64,000 nucleotides of DNA from Mauremys mutica (taxonomy: Eukaryota; Chordata; Testudines; Geoemydidae): assembly GCF_020497125.1 (NCBI RefSeq), contig NC_059075.1, forward strand, positions 67,599,321 through 67,663,320, given 5' to 3'. The translations under genes were made by a program, and so were the position numbers. Numbering within the stretch: position 1 is the stretch's first letter; every line of letters begins with the position of its first letter. Shown piece after piece: positions 24,860 through 36,227 of the stretch. The notes under the pieces are model-generated. The model had not been told where the DNA came from, made no database searches, and worked only from the letters and a program-made list of their open reading frames with translations.

Positions 24860-26080
24860 TCAAAATTTACACCCCCTTAAAGGACCGGTGCCCAAAACTG
24901 GACACACTATTCCAGGTGGGGTTTCTCCATAGCCTTGTACATGCTTTATAAAGAAATACTTATCTGTCAATCCAATGAAGGAGCTTTTCCCTACTGAATC
25001 AATCAGGATATGTCATGTGTCCATTGAAAGTTCATGATCAGCCAATTTGTGATCAGCTTGTGTGATAAACCCTGAATGAATGGTTTTTCTTTGTTTTTAA
25101 ACTGCGAAGGCAATTTGTCTATGTCATACAATACATCTGGGATGAAATTCACCCTTATAGGGAGGATCAGCACAAGCCAACATATTACTTCAGTGCTACT
25201 TAATCCCTCAAAATACAGTAGAATCTCAGAGTTACGAACTGACCAGTAAACCACACACCTCATTTGGAACTGGAAGTACATAATCAGGCAGAAGCAGAAC
25301 CCCCCCCCCCCACACACACACACACACCCCACCCCAAAAAAAGCAAATGCAGCACAATTCTCTGTTAAACATAAACTACTAAAAATATAAAGGGAAAGCA
25401 GCATTTTTCTTCATAGTAAAGTTTCAGAGCCCTATTAAGTCAATGTTCATTTGTAAACTTTTGAAAGAACAATCATAACGTTTTGCTCAGAGTTATCAAC
25501 AACTTTCATTCCCGAGGAGTTCATAACTCTGAGGTTCTTCTGTAGAACTTGAGACATTCCCATCAATTGAATGAAGTTTTGTGGTTAAGATTTTATTTGG
25601 GGGTGGTTGGTTTGTTTTGTTGTAGGTAAAGTCGTAGATGGAGCAAATTATGTTCTCTCTTCATTCCCTTATTCCATAGTCTTCATTTGGTGGAAGTAGG
25701 TAGAATTTTTTTTTCCTTAGTTATTCTAACAGCACTTACATAAGTGCTAAAGAGATGGAAAAGTACAAACAAAAACATGGCACTGAAATGTAGAAATATG
25801 ACATGATATGCTGAATATCCTTATGTAGCCTCTGGTTAGTTCAAATCCAATCACATGATGGCCACTCAGCTAGTGATATAATAGTTTCCCCTGGTTTTGT
25901 TTACAATTCCCCTCTTTATGAAGTATAGAACCTTACTGGCCTTCTTGTCTGCAGCTGAAGAATGTGTTTCCATCTTCATGTTACTTGTAGTATTAATCTC
26001 AATGTGTTTCATTTCTACAACATTCCACTCAGCAACATTTAGGTTGCCTTATGATTTTTACATCTAATTCAAGTATCACC
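24860..26080 (+). repeat. Ancient CR1/L3-type LINE 3' region, fragmented
   Basis: The phrase GGTGCCCAAAACTGGACACA, then ACTATTCCAGGTGGGGTTTC, is the characteristic 3' block of old vertebrate CR1/L3 LINEs. A further block ('ttactggccttcttgtctgcagctgaag') lies at about 25930. The copy is interrupted by the Tigger-like MITE at 25216-25542 and probably other DNA, so the outer limits are approximate. Confidence 0.5.
25216..25542. mobile_element. Tigger-like MITE, TA target duplication
   Basis: The left terminus CAGTAGAATCTCAGAGTTAC and the right terminus read on the - strand (CAGAAGAACCTCAGAGTTAT) are inverted repeats. TA lies outside both (25214-25215 and 25543-25544). The interior has a C-run joined to a CA repeat (about 25299-25326). 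At 327 bp there is no coding capacity. It sits within old LINE sequence and is therefore younger than it. Confidence 0.85.
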
Positions 26081-26139
26081 TGTAGACATCATTCAGTTAA
26101 AGATATCATACAGTCATCTGTCAATTCAGGTGTTTGGTC

Positions 26140-26365
26140 CAGAGGTGGATTACAGTTTTGTGGAGCCCTGGGCCAGAGCAAATGGGGGCCCCTCCCCACC
26201 CCTTCCACCTGCAGTCCCCCTGCCCTCCTCCCGGCACTCCTGCCAGGGAGCAGGGTCAGGGCATGGAGGCTTGCCCCGCTCCACACATCCAATGCTCCTG
26301 CCAGGGAGCAGGGTTGGGATGCGGGGGCGCTCATTTTTCCAGGGCCCCCAGGCTCAGGTTGACAG
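26140..26365 (+). repeat. GC-rich MITE-like fragment
   Basis: The segment begins CAGAGGTGGATTACAGTTTTG and ends near CCAGGGCCCCCAGGCTCAGG, with an internal duplicated phrase CTCCTGCCAGGGAGCAGGGT (about 26237 and 26292). It resembles a turtle hAT-type repeat. No target duplication resolved. Confidence 0.4.
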
Positions 26366-27300
26366 ATATGACACTGCAGAGGACTTACCAGTTATGGCCT
26401 ATTTACACTCAAGAGCTACCATGAATGGGATTTGAGTTCTGTACTGGGGTCTGGAGGCAATTATCAATCTCACTTCAAAAAAGAGTTTGAGTTAACACTT
26501 TAGGGTAAAGCAGAGTAAAAACAAAGGATCTCCAAGTTGGTCATAAACAAGCCATTGTTAACCTCTGATGGATCAGTTTCTACTGGGCATGAAATGTCTC
26601 AATAATATTTGGGTGCAAAATAAAAATCCACCCACCTAATTTAAGCCTTGCCACAATGTAATGAGGAAAGGACTGGCTAAAGGGACTGTGGTGTTAAGTA
26701 GGGGTTAAAATATTTTTCTGGATATGACAACCCACATTCAACTACTCACAATGAGTCTTTCATTGGAACCCAGAATCATTTATGCTAGGATCAGCAGTAC
26801 TTAAAAAAGTCCCGTGGGAATTGGGGCAAATATTTATGGGGCATTTCTGGCACCAGAGGAAGACCAGGTTGCCAGTAACTTATGAACTCCACTGTGCTAG
26901 CTTTCTGTTTCACTGGATTCCACCTAACTGAAGCAAAGGGTTCCATTTCAGAGTAAACCCACAGAAGATTTTTTAATAGTCACATTTTGCACATGTACAG
27001 CACCCTAAGGCTGCCAACACACTGTACAAATACTAATGAATGAAGGCTCACAACACCCTCTGAGGCACCTCCATCTTAGAGAAATTGAAGCACAGGTTCA
27101 AGATCACACAGCAAGTCAATGGAAGAACTGGTAAAAGAACCCATATTGCCTCACTCCGACACCTGTGCTTTAACCCTGAGACCTCCCTGAACCATGCTTT
27201 AAATATAGACAATTCTAAAGAGGGTTAGGCTTAGGGAAAACAGGTATATGTCCCACAGTATTGCCAACCCCACACATTCAAAAATCACATTAAAAAATGA
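26366..27300. other. Gene-free stretch with an old MIR/L2-like fragment
   Basis: At about 27000-27180 the text 'agagaaattgaagcacaggttcaagatcacacagc' is the antisense core of an old MIR or L2-type repeat. Nothing else recognised. Confidence 0.45.
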
Positions 27301-27309
27301 CATGCATTC

Positions 27310-27425
27310 AATGAAGTGGGTATTCACCCACGAAAGCTCATGCTCCAATATGTCTTTTAGTCTATAAGGTACCACAGGACTCTTTGCTGCTTTTACAGAT
27401 CCAGACTAACACGGCTACCCCTCTG
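27310..27425 (+). mobile_element. Penelope-like element 3' tail
   Basis: Contains TGAAGTGGGTATTCACCCAC then GAAAGCTCATGCTCCAATAT and ends CGGCTACCCCTCTGATAC. This is the second reptile tail variant of this group, related to the copy at 14000-14286. Confidence 0.65.
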
Positions 27426-27780
27426 ATACATAAAAATCACAAGTTAAGCTTATTTTTAAAAAAATCTCATGAGTGGCTTAAAAGTCATGAGATTTAAAAA
27501 AAATTTTGGATGTTTTTGGGTTGAACCATTACTGTACACACAGTTCTGCAACCAGGAGAGCTAGAAACATACTTTTAAATGTAAATTGATTTTTTAAAAA
27601 TTGTATAAACATTGCTTGGTTTTGTTTCATTTTGCTAGTTTTGTCACCTGGAGAAGAGGTGACGGATGCAAATGGTAAAATTGTGATGAGTGCTCAGAAG
27701 ATAACAGAGGAGAAGAAAGAAATGAGAAGCAGCAGAGAGGGGAAAGGAAAAGGATAGGAACTGAGAAACGCTGAAGATTT

Positions 27781-27998
27781 GGGCTTGTCTACACTGGCAA
27801 CATTAACATGGCTTGTGTAGTCATGGCAGAGCGCTGGGCGGGCATAGCTACCAGCACTGGGAACGTGGCTCCCAGCGCTGGTGCACTGTCTACACTGGCA
27901 CTTTACAGCACTGAAACTTGCTGCACTCAGGGGGGTGTTTTTTCACACCCCTGAGTGAGAAAGTGGCAGCGCTGTAAAGTGGCAGTGTAGACAGGCCC
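27781..27998. mobile_element. Palindromic MITE with TCTACACT-type inverted repeats
   Basis: The ends GGGCTTGTCTACACTG and (from the right, - strand) GGGCCTGTCTACACTG match at 15 of 16 positions. The centre contains a hairpin of CTCAGGGG against CCCCTGAG. The terminus resembles that of the Harbinger element at 37707 (GGCCTTGTCTACACTA). No 3-bp TTA duplication is present, so superfamily is left open. Confidence 0.75.
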
Positions 27999-28602
27999 AG
28001 TAGAGGAAGAGAACAGAATGACACCAGATAAGTAATTTGCAAGGAGGGAAAGTGAGGAGGTGAAAAGAAGCAAAAAGGTGGTGAATTTAAAGTGGTCAGT
28101 TAGCGAAAGTGGCAGCAGTAAACAGCCTCAAACAAACAAAAAAGGGTAGTTATTCAAGAGGCACCAATAGGTTAGAAACTGGCTGAGTGACCCAGATGGC
28201 TGCAACAGCTCAGTTTTCCCTACTTAAAAAAATTGTTTTGCTTCTTAATCCAAAAATCTAACATCCACAAATAAACAGCTCTTTAAGAGAGGACATACAG
28301 AAGACAGCCTGGGACATGAGCACCTCACTGCAGAGTGCTGTCTCCAGCCATCCTCAATTTCTTTTTTAAATGTGTAAGATTTCCATGAGCACAGCTGCCA
28401 GCTGTTTATATCATGTGGATGAAAAAACAAGGCAAGTAGGTAGTCTTCCCATGGCTTTCTGTTGCTAGATAAAGCAAATATCAAATTAAGCATCAGGCAG
28501 CATTAAATTCATTCAAAATCAGAGAATCCCTCCGTCTCCGCCCCCCTACCCCCACCCCAGTCTTTTTGCCTATTTGTTACAAACAGCATCAGGAGCACAG
28601 GG

Positions 28603-28775
28603 GAGGGATAGCAAGGGGAGCATTGGCCTGTTAAACCTAGAGGTTTGAGTTCAATCCTTGAGGGGGCCATTTAGGGAATGGGGGTAAAAATCTGGGGATT
28701 GGTCCTGCTTTGAGCAGGGGGTTGGACTAGATGACTTCCAGGGGTCCCTTCCAACCTTGATATTCTATTAATCTG
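28603..28775 (+). repeat. CryI-type tRNA-derived SINE with CR1-like tail
   Basis: The head has a tRNA-like B-box region (GGTTTGAGTTCAATCCTTGA). Then come the CryI body (GGGGGCCATTTAGGGAATGG ... GGGGATTGGTCCTGCTTTGA) and a CR1-like tail (GGGGGTTGGACTAGATGACT ... CCCTTCCAACCTTGATATTC). Such chimeric SINEs are described from cryptodiran turtles, which is the strongest taxonomic clue in the window. The A-box side is partly lost. Confidence 0.8.
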
Positions 28776-28934
28776 GTGATTTGTGCTATGTCATGAGAGC
28801 ACTTCATTGGTGCCCCCATCCATTACTGCAGAATTTCAGCCTTCTTTTTAAAACATAAATAAAGGGCCAGAGGCTCAACTGATATAAATTGGCCTAGCTA
28901 AACCAACTTCAGTAGAGTTATGCCAATTTACACT

Positions 28935-29405
28935 GGCAGCCAGTGGAAACACGTAGGATCATGTGCCCCCCTCCCCCACATGTTTCTGCCGGGGGAGCGT
29001 TTGGCTGAGTGTGGCTGAGGCGTGGACATGCCTGGGAAAGGCACCGGCACCTAGTACTCCCGCTAAGCCCTGCTAGGAGGCACCAAGAGCAGGAAAAAGA
29101 GAAGGGGCTGGCAGCACAGCTCTGCCAGAGGGGGCGCAGGGAAGCCCACCGAGTCCTGTCCCTTCCTCGCCCACAGCCATAGTTACCAATGCTCAGCAGT
29201 AGGTGTCTGGAGTCCACTCCGCAGCCACAGCAGGAAGGTGATGGGAGAAGTGGGGAAGGAGCTGTGAGGGGAGTGGGAGAAAGGTAGTGCTGGCTTGGAG
29301 CGGGTGTGGGAGGCGTGGGGGAAGTGGGAAAGGAGGCAGAGGTGATGCGTGGGGTGGTCATGTGCCCCCCATAACTTTTAAATTGTGCCCCCACCCCCAC
29401 TATTA
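28935..29405 (+). repeat. GC-rich interspersed repeat, unclassified
   Basis: A GC-rich block with related phrases at its two ends (ATCATGTGCCCCCCTCCCCC near 28959 and TCATGTGCCCCCCATAACTT near 29358). It sits in AT-rich DNA and looks like an inserted non-autonomous element. A 160-codon frame on the - strand (29400-28918) is serine/proline/cysteine-rich and not a credible protein. Confidence 0.45.
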
Positions 29406-29728
29406 AGAGTTACATGTGGCCTCTGTTGGCAGCTGAGGATCTGCCCATAAGTTTCTAGTGCTCCTGGTTGGGACAAAAACCTTTTGTGATCAGAGTCTGT
29501 AAAAGAAAAGCCTGTAACAACAGCTTGAAGGCAGGTGTGAACTGTCCCCTTTCATTTCAATATAGTGTTTACTGAAGCTTTAAGATAATTTAAATGTCAA
29601 CCTTATTAATCATTTCACTTCAGATCCTGTGAGAAGCATCCAGCTTTTCTGGGATTTTAGGCCTTATCTAATATTTATAGTAGAGGAAGTTATATCAATT
29701 CCCCCCCCCCCAATCAATTGAAAAGCAC

Positions 29729-29950
29729 CTTGAGTCTGTCTACACAGCATTTTGGAGGGAGCCAGAGGGCGCCTCCCAACCCATGTCAACCCCGCTTCCC
29801 GTGATTCAGAGCCCAAGCTCCAGACCGAGCAGCAGCTTCACAGCACACACATATAGACAGCTAATGTGAGTCCCGCTGCCCCAAGTCTATAGACCCAGGC
29901 TGGGAGGCTTGTTCTCACTTACTCCAAAATGGTATGTAGACATACCCTTG
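29729..29950. mobile_element. MITE with CTACACA-type ends
   Basis: The left end CCTTGAGTCTGTCTACACAG and the right end, which reads CAAGGGTATGTCTACATACC on the - strand, form imperfect inverted repeats. Interior noncoding. Confidence 0.5.
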
Positions 29951-29963
29951 CGTCCACACAGTT

Positions 29964-30247
29964 AGGTCTGGTCTACACTTAAAATTTAGATCGCCATAGC
30001 TACATCCCTCAGGGATATAAAAAATCCATACCCTGGAGTGCTGCAGCTATGCCAACCTAATCACTGGTATAGATGCCGTAGGTCGATGGAAGAATGCTTC
30101 TGCGGACCTAGAGATCACACCGCTTAGGGAGCTGGAGTTCCTACAGCAGCAGAAAAAATCCTTCTATTGCTGTAGGAAGCATGTACACTACAGTGTTATA
30201 GCGGCATAGCTGTGCCGCTATAGTGCCCACAATGTAGATATGGCTGT
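29964..30247. mobile_element. MITE starting GGTCTGGTCTACACTT
   Basis: The left end is followed by the common turtle phrase AAAATTTAGATCGCCATAGC. The right end (...CAATGTAGATATGGCTG) is an imperfect inverse. An internal palindrome TATAGCGGCA...TGCCGCTATA lies near 30200. It sits next to the MITE at 29729-29950. Confidence 0.55.
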
Positions 30248-31819
30248 AATAGATTGTTGGGGAGGCAGCATTTTATACGGGCAACAACCACGGTAGCCCA
30301 AACAGGTGCAGGCTCAATGGACTGCATGCCAGTGTGGACATAACACGTAGGCACAATTGGTGCACTCAGCTCTGACAGCTGTCATCTTTGGCAACTCCAT
30401 CAGACCACTCAGCATCTCTTCAGCTTCCTCAGTTCACCAGCTAATAGGTCCCTCTGCACTATCCCCAGCCACCTCTCTCAACACTACCTTCACCGGGAAA
30501 TGCAAGCCCCTCAGCTCTACAGGTCCAGCTGAGGATCTCCAGCCAGGACTGCACTCTCCCCTACCAGACCCCCTGCACGCACACCCCCATATCACCAGCA
30601 TCACAGTTGCAAAGACAAGTCAACATTTGAGGTGGTAGGGAGCATACACAAGGGAGTGTGGCAGGGGGCAAGGTTCCAGAGGTTAAGCTACATCTTTCTG
30701 CTTTCTTTCTATATTCACAGCCTCTTGCCTCTCCAAAGACAGCAGTATGAGGTCATCTGCCTTATCCATCAATTCCACATTGAGTCAAGAAGGATTTCAT
30801 CCTTTGTTTTCCTCTCTCTTCTTCCTCAGATTAAGATTTGATTACTGGTTGCAGCCAGTCACCAATCCAAACCTGCCGGGCTGCTAGTTCATATTTTGCT
30901 ATCGACTATGGACCTATAAGGTGCTTCCCCCCCCATATGAAAAATAAAATATCACCAGATATATCTTGTATGGGAGGGTAGGGACATTTCACATTATTGC
31001 CAAACAAAACATCATCATCTTCTAGCTGTACCTTTGCTCCTGACTGCAGTAGTACAGGGATCACAACATAAAGACAAACTGTAATGGGCTATAAAAATAG
31101 TTTCCAATCACTAGATCCAATGCAAGACATCACTACTGCATATGACAAATAATTTCTCTATACACACAGCATTACAGACACTTTAAGATGAAGCAGCAAC
31201 AGGAAACAGTCACATTGTCTACATGGAAAACATGCACCAAGACAGGAAGGTAGAAGTTGGAGCATGAGACACAGAAAGCTACAAGGTGATTTCTGGAGCT
31301 GCTCTGTGGCAAATATTTTATTTTGACCCTGACTTCCCTCTCCTTCCACTACCACCTTTTCTTTGTTTAATGAGGACATCTCCATTGAATCAAAGAGCAA
31401 AAATACATCAGAGAAAACACCTAGTAACCTGAAAAAGAGCAGTGAAAATCTGTTTCCTGTGTCTCTGGCTGCAACTTTGATCTTCCTGACCTTACAGATG
31501 TATTTCCTGTTGTAATTCTCATTAAAACAGCAGCAGGAAAGGTGCACGATTTTAATCAATTGAGATTCTGAAATATTTTCAGGTATTTTAATTTGGTATT
31601 TTATACTTACATGTATTCTAATTAAGGGAATTTCACTGTAGTTATCTAAGGCAGCAGTAAAAAAAACCACTGCTGTTTTTCTTTGAGGGCCCAGACCTTG
31701 GACATTAACATTTAACTGCACCTATGTTTTGTTTATTGTGGAACAACAACATTTGGCATGTATATAACTTTACATGCTCAAAGCACTGTGCAGACATTAA
31801 CTAATATTTTTACTAGGCT
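30248..31819. other. Gene-free stretch, unclassified
   Basis: The longest frame (187 codons, - strand, 31721-31158) starts at GTG, has no recognisable domain and no splice context, and is treated as chance. A C-run lies near 30927. Confidence 0.45.
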
Positions 31820-32120
31820 TTTCCATACCACATCAGACCACTGATCTGTCTAGCACAATACTCTGCCTCCTGCACTGACCAGTAGCTTATCCTTCAATAT
31901 AAAAAAAAAAGACTGCCTCCTAATGCTGCTGACCAACTGTAAATAGCATGTGTTGCCTGGGATTGAAAATACCTTCCTGACCTCTGTGGCAATCAGTTTA
32001 CACTCTGAAGCATGATATCTGATTGCCCATATTCTCATTTTAGCTAGCATGGCCAACTGATTATATAAAGCTATCCAGACTCTCTCTAAGATAGCCCTAA
32101 TTAACAATGCAAGATGTATC
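31820..32120 (-). repeat. Old CR1-like 3' UTR fragment
   Basis: Antisense CR1-type phrases (CACATCAGACCACTGATCTG, TACCTTCCTGACCTCTGTGG) in the same family as the fragment at 10100-10340. Confidence 0.45.
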
Positions 32121-34470
32121 CACCTATTTTTCAGCACATCTATATCATTAACAGGCTGATTTGTTCACTAGTTAGTTTTTCTTCCCAAGAAAGGTCATTT
32201 TAGGGTGACACCATCCAGTTTCAGTGAGATTCCTGGTGGTTTCCAGTCAGGTGAGGTCAATGGCAGATTAAGGCAGGGGCTGCAGGACTTAGTCAAGCTC
32301 TTACTTTTGGGCCTTGGGAAACAAAACCAGGATCTTAGCTGTTCCAGATTCTCTCTTTGTGTCTGTTGTTTCTTTTGGTCTTTACACAAGAAGAACAACA
32401 TGGAGAAGCCACACAGGCACATCTGGGCCCCAAATGACCATGTTCATTAAATAGAGACAAACATACAAGACCTAGCTACATACACACTACTGCTCTGACC
32501 ACTTTCTGTGGGCTTCTGAAGCATGGAACACAGTGAGCATCACTAAAGGACTCACAAACTATTTAAAGGGATACTCCCTATATCTCTACATTACAGTGTT
32601 GTAGACCTCACTGCTTTCGCTTCCCTCTCCATACCCCAGTTCTGAACTTAAAAAGGAAGTAGCCGGGAAGCAGAGATTCTCTTACACGCTATAGCCTGGT
32701 GGTTAAGGAACTGGTCTGCAATGCAGGAGACTTACAGTCACTTCTCTTCTTTGCCTGATTCAGAGTGATAGGAAATGAAAAAAGAAAGAAAGAAATCTAA
32801 CCACCCACACACCTTTTCTCAAATCAAAAAGCTGAAAACCTCAGGTTTCAGTCCAACAAAAACAGACAGAATTCAATTTTTGCAAAAACATTCAAGAGAT
32901 TTTGGTTTCTTTCCAGTGCAGAATGAAAACAAATGTCAAAGCCTGGAAAGTTGCTGTGAAATGAAATTGTTGTTCCCCCATCAGTTCTAGCAAGATTCAA
33001 GTGTATGCTGTTAAATGACTGAAATATTTCAGGGTGATACCAGTTGCATGTCATACAATGGTCAAAGAACATTTATTTTTTCATCTTAACCTGATTCAGA
33101 AATTAATTGATAATCCAGTGGTTATAGATTTTGTTTTTACCCAACAGGAGTGATACCATACCACACCAGTCCCACTTTGTCAATATACAACCTCTTATCT
33201 TGGCAAAGATTTTTATAAGCATCTGATCATGCTCTGACCAGTTGTCTTAGGGCCCGGTATGGATGGAAGTACTGCTTTGTTGCAATCTGGTGCGTGCCCT
33301 AAGAGCCTCACAAGCACAGGGGCAATGGAGTCATCTCTCATGTGGTGAAGTCTGTCATTTGGTGCTATGCAGGGAATTATTCTCCTATTAACCCATTTAT
33401 GAGCTTGGGACCCTCTTATTCAAAGGGAAGTCAAGCCACCATCAGGGCTGAGAGCCTGATGTGCTCAGTGACAGCTGCCATATTAAAGTCAATACCAAGA
33501 GCAGCGATACTTTCCATGAACGTGCTCTTTCTTTCATGCTGTCAACTTCTGGGTGTGAAGGTCTCATCCTAGGGCTAAACACGGTGCAGCCAGGTGCTTT
33601 GCAAATTTCACCCGTACGATTCAGCCAGCTTTACTGAGGAGCCACCTGACTCCTGATAGGCAGTCTCCCCATCCCCACTATTTTAGACTCAGGCCCTACA
33701 CAGCTCTGCTAATGCACCTCAAGCTTGGCTTACAGTTTCATCATTCCTGGGCCTCTCCTGAGAAGAGTCTGCCAGTTGGACTGACTTGGTTATGTTGGGT
33801 GTTATGGAAACAAATGCCCATTAGGAGCTAGGATCTGCCCAAACTTACTTTCGCTCGGGCCTACACTGTATTCATCCCCTGGAGGGAGGCAAAGGGATCA
33901 AGTCCAGCTCCAGCTCCTACCACTCCCTCACCCTGAGTGGCAAACCTTTGGCTCCTCCACTTGCTGGGCCATGGTCAGTGGGCACTGAAGTCAATGAGGG
34001 TTTTACCTGAGCAAGGACTGCAGCATCAGAACCAGTTAGGCCAGGATGGAAATCAGTGAACAAGAGTCTCTGCTCCAGGTGTGAGAGGCAGAGGCTGAAT
34101 GGCTACTTTACTTAGCACAGCCGTAGCATCTCCATCTCTATTTTAGATGGGCAACATGACACTGAGCCCTGCTCCCCCACTTCCAGAACCCCAGGACTGA
34201 GACAGAGATCAGTGCTAGTGCAGTAAACCCAATGGCACTATTTGAACAATATTAGCTGATCAGTGAGTGCCCTCTGGTGGCAAAAAAATCTTTTCATTCT
34301 AGTCTGTACATGGGCACACTAATGAGATACATTTTCAAAGCCCTTCCCTTTAGATGCAAGTAGAATTGGTACCTGGACCTACCTGTGTGTGTAAAACCCA
34401 AGTGTGTGTTCTCAATGTGCACAAGAAAAAAAGGTAGCCTATAGATGCAAGCTCTGATTCTTGCCCTTCT
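32121..34470. other. Gene-free stretch with a MIR-like fragment
   Basis: About 32690-32770 carries 'tagcctggtggttaagga' and 'ctgcaatgcaggagac', consistent with a MIR/CORE-SINE head. The remainder is unclassified, with no exon-like frame. Confidence 0.4.
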
Positions 34471-34473
34471 ATG

Positions 34474-35085
34474 TTAAGGGTAAAAACAATGAGGAGTCCT
34501 TGTGGCACCTTGGAGACTAACAAATTTATTTGGGCATAAGCTTTCATGGGCTAGAGTCCACTTCATCAGATGAAGTGAAGTGAAAAATACAGGAGCAGGT
34601 ATAAATACATGAAAGGATGGGGGTTGCTTTACCAAGTGTGAGGTTAGTCTAAGGAGATAAATCAATTAACAGCAGGATACCAAGGGAGGGAAAATAACTT
34701 TTGAAGTAGTAAGAGAGTGGCCCCTTACAGACAGTTAACAAGAAGGTGTGAGTAACAGTAGGGAGAAATTAGTAATGGGGAAATTAAGTTTAGGTTTTGT
34801 AATGACCCAACCACTCCCAGTCTTTATTCAGGCCCTGATGGTATCCAGTCTGCAAATTAATTCCAGTTCTGCAGTTTCACCTTGGAGTCTGTTTTTGAAG
34901 TTTTTTTGTTGAAGAATTGCCACTTTTAGGTCAGTTATTGAGTGACCAGAGAGGTTGAAGTGGTCTCCTACTGGTTTTTGAATGTTATGATTCCTGATGT
35001 CAGATTTGGGTCCATTTATTCTTTTGTGTAGAGACTGTCCAGTCTGGCCAATGTACATGGCAGAGGGGCATTGGAGCTTTGTGGT
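34474..35085 (-). mobile_element. Penelope-like element fragment with GIY-YIG endonuclease end
   Basis: On the - strand, residues equivalent to MYIGQTGQSLHKRINGPKSD followed by 'IRNHN' (frame 35058-34828, open upstream to about 35080) match the GIY-YIG endonuclease domain at the C-terminus of Penelope-like retroelement proteins. The domain nicks the target DNA. The frame has a stop after about 76 codons. It is followed on the same strand by the element's tail (GCCCAAATAAATTTGTTAGT near 34530). The reverse-transcriptase part is absent, so this is a 5'-truncated dead copy. Confidence 0.85.
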
Positions 35086-35118
35086 TTGGCCTATCAGGAT
35101 CCATATATTACTAATGTG

Positions 35119-35391
35119 CAGTGGTGCTGGAACATTTAATAGTGGGGGTGCTGAAAACCAGCCCCTTTACCTCAGTCCATGCCCCCCTGAGCTGTGGCTA
35201 GGAGCAGGGCCATGTCTCTGGGAGAGTGGGATCTGGACAGGTGTAGAGGGGGTCCTGGCTGGGGCCACAGCTGGGGGCAGAGGGACCCTTGGCACAGGGC
35301 CAGGACCCAGCATGTGGGTCTGGAAGCGGAGCCTCATGTAAAACCTGGAGGTGGTGCAGCACCCCTCCACACCCTGGTTCCCGCACCTATG
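35119..35391. mobile_element. hAT-type MITE, CATAGGTGC-family copy 1
   Basis: The left end CAGTGGTGCTGGAACATTTA and the right end (CATAGGTGCGGGAACCAGGG on the - strand) are inverted. Flanks CTAATGTG (35111-35118) and CTAACATG (35392-35399) agree at 6 of 8 positions, consistent with a decayed 8-bp duplication. Related copies are at 48422-48533 and 55531-55665. Confidence 0.65.
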
Positions 35392-36227
35392 CTAACATGC
35401 TTGAGTTCAGATCAAAGCTTTTTGCTTTGGGCCTCTCTCTTAGAAAAAATGTTTCCATCAAAGAAGGCCTGAGAACTCTCTATGTGCTGGGAGAGGAAAG
35501 AAATGGTGAGACACAGGAGTATCTTCCCACCACTCGGCTTTATTTCCTGACTTCAGTCACCTGAGCTGGGCCCAGGTTACAAAAGTGAATGCCTTATCAC
35601 ATGACGGATGCTAATAGCCACTGATGTTACAGGAACAGCTTCCATTTAATAAGACATTTGAAAAGAAACATATCCACTACAAACAACAGCCTTTGGGATT
35701 TTGTCCTCCCCACTCCCTGCCTGTTAGGTAAATTCTTAGCGACACGAGTTGGGTGAGGAAATATCTTTTCTTGGTCCAACTTCTGTTGGTGAGAGAGACA
35801 AGCTTTTGAGCTACAGAAGCACACACACGCACCCATGTCAAACCCTTCCACCATAAGATGGGTTGTGCAGGTTAGAGCTGTCAGCCCTCACCCCACATGC
35901 CTAACATGACACCAATTTCTGGGTAATCTCCTTCCAGAGAAGGAACAAATAGACAACACTGGATGGAGAGCTTAGCAGGGGGGGGATCTCACAGCAGTCT
36001 AACCACTGGCAGAGAATAAAAACAACATCAGAAGTAATGTTACTTCACTCTGCAGATGGAAATTTATTCCTGCCCTTGGAGTCTGCAACAATGTCACTGC
36101 TCTGTGCCACATCATCTTCCCCCTCCCAACCCACTGATTTTAGACTCTAGGTTCTGGTAGCTAGTGTAGTGTGTGCTCCTATGAGTAGTGTTGGAGTTCT
36201 TTATATGCCATTATTGCATTTACTCCC
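35392..36227. other. Gene-free stretch with a Penelope-like tail (- strand)
   Basis: At about 35735-35822 the - strand reads ...AAAAGCTTGTCTCTCTCACC AACAGAAGTTGGACC..., a common sauropsid retroelement tail of Penelope-like type. The rest is unclassified. Confidence 0.45.

Noticed and set aside
27781..27998. Direct Harbinger MITE derived from the 37707-47005 element
   Set aside because: Termini are similar (14 of 16), but no TTA duplication flanks it and the interior is unrelated, so the link is left as a possibility only.
28918..29400. 160-codon - strand frame
   Set aside because: Confined to a GC-rich interspersed repeat; serine/proline/cysteine-rich without motif.
31158..31721. 187-codon - strand frame
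   Set aside because: Starts at GTG, shows no recognisable domain, no splice context and ordinary AT-rich composition.
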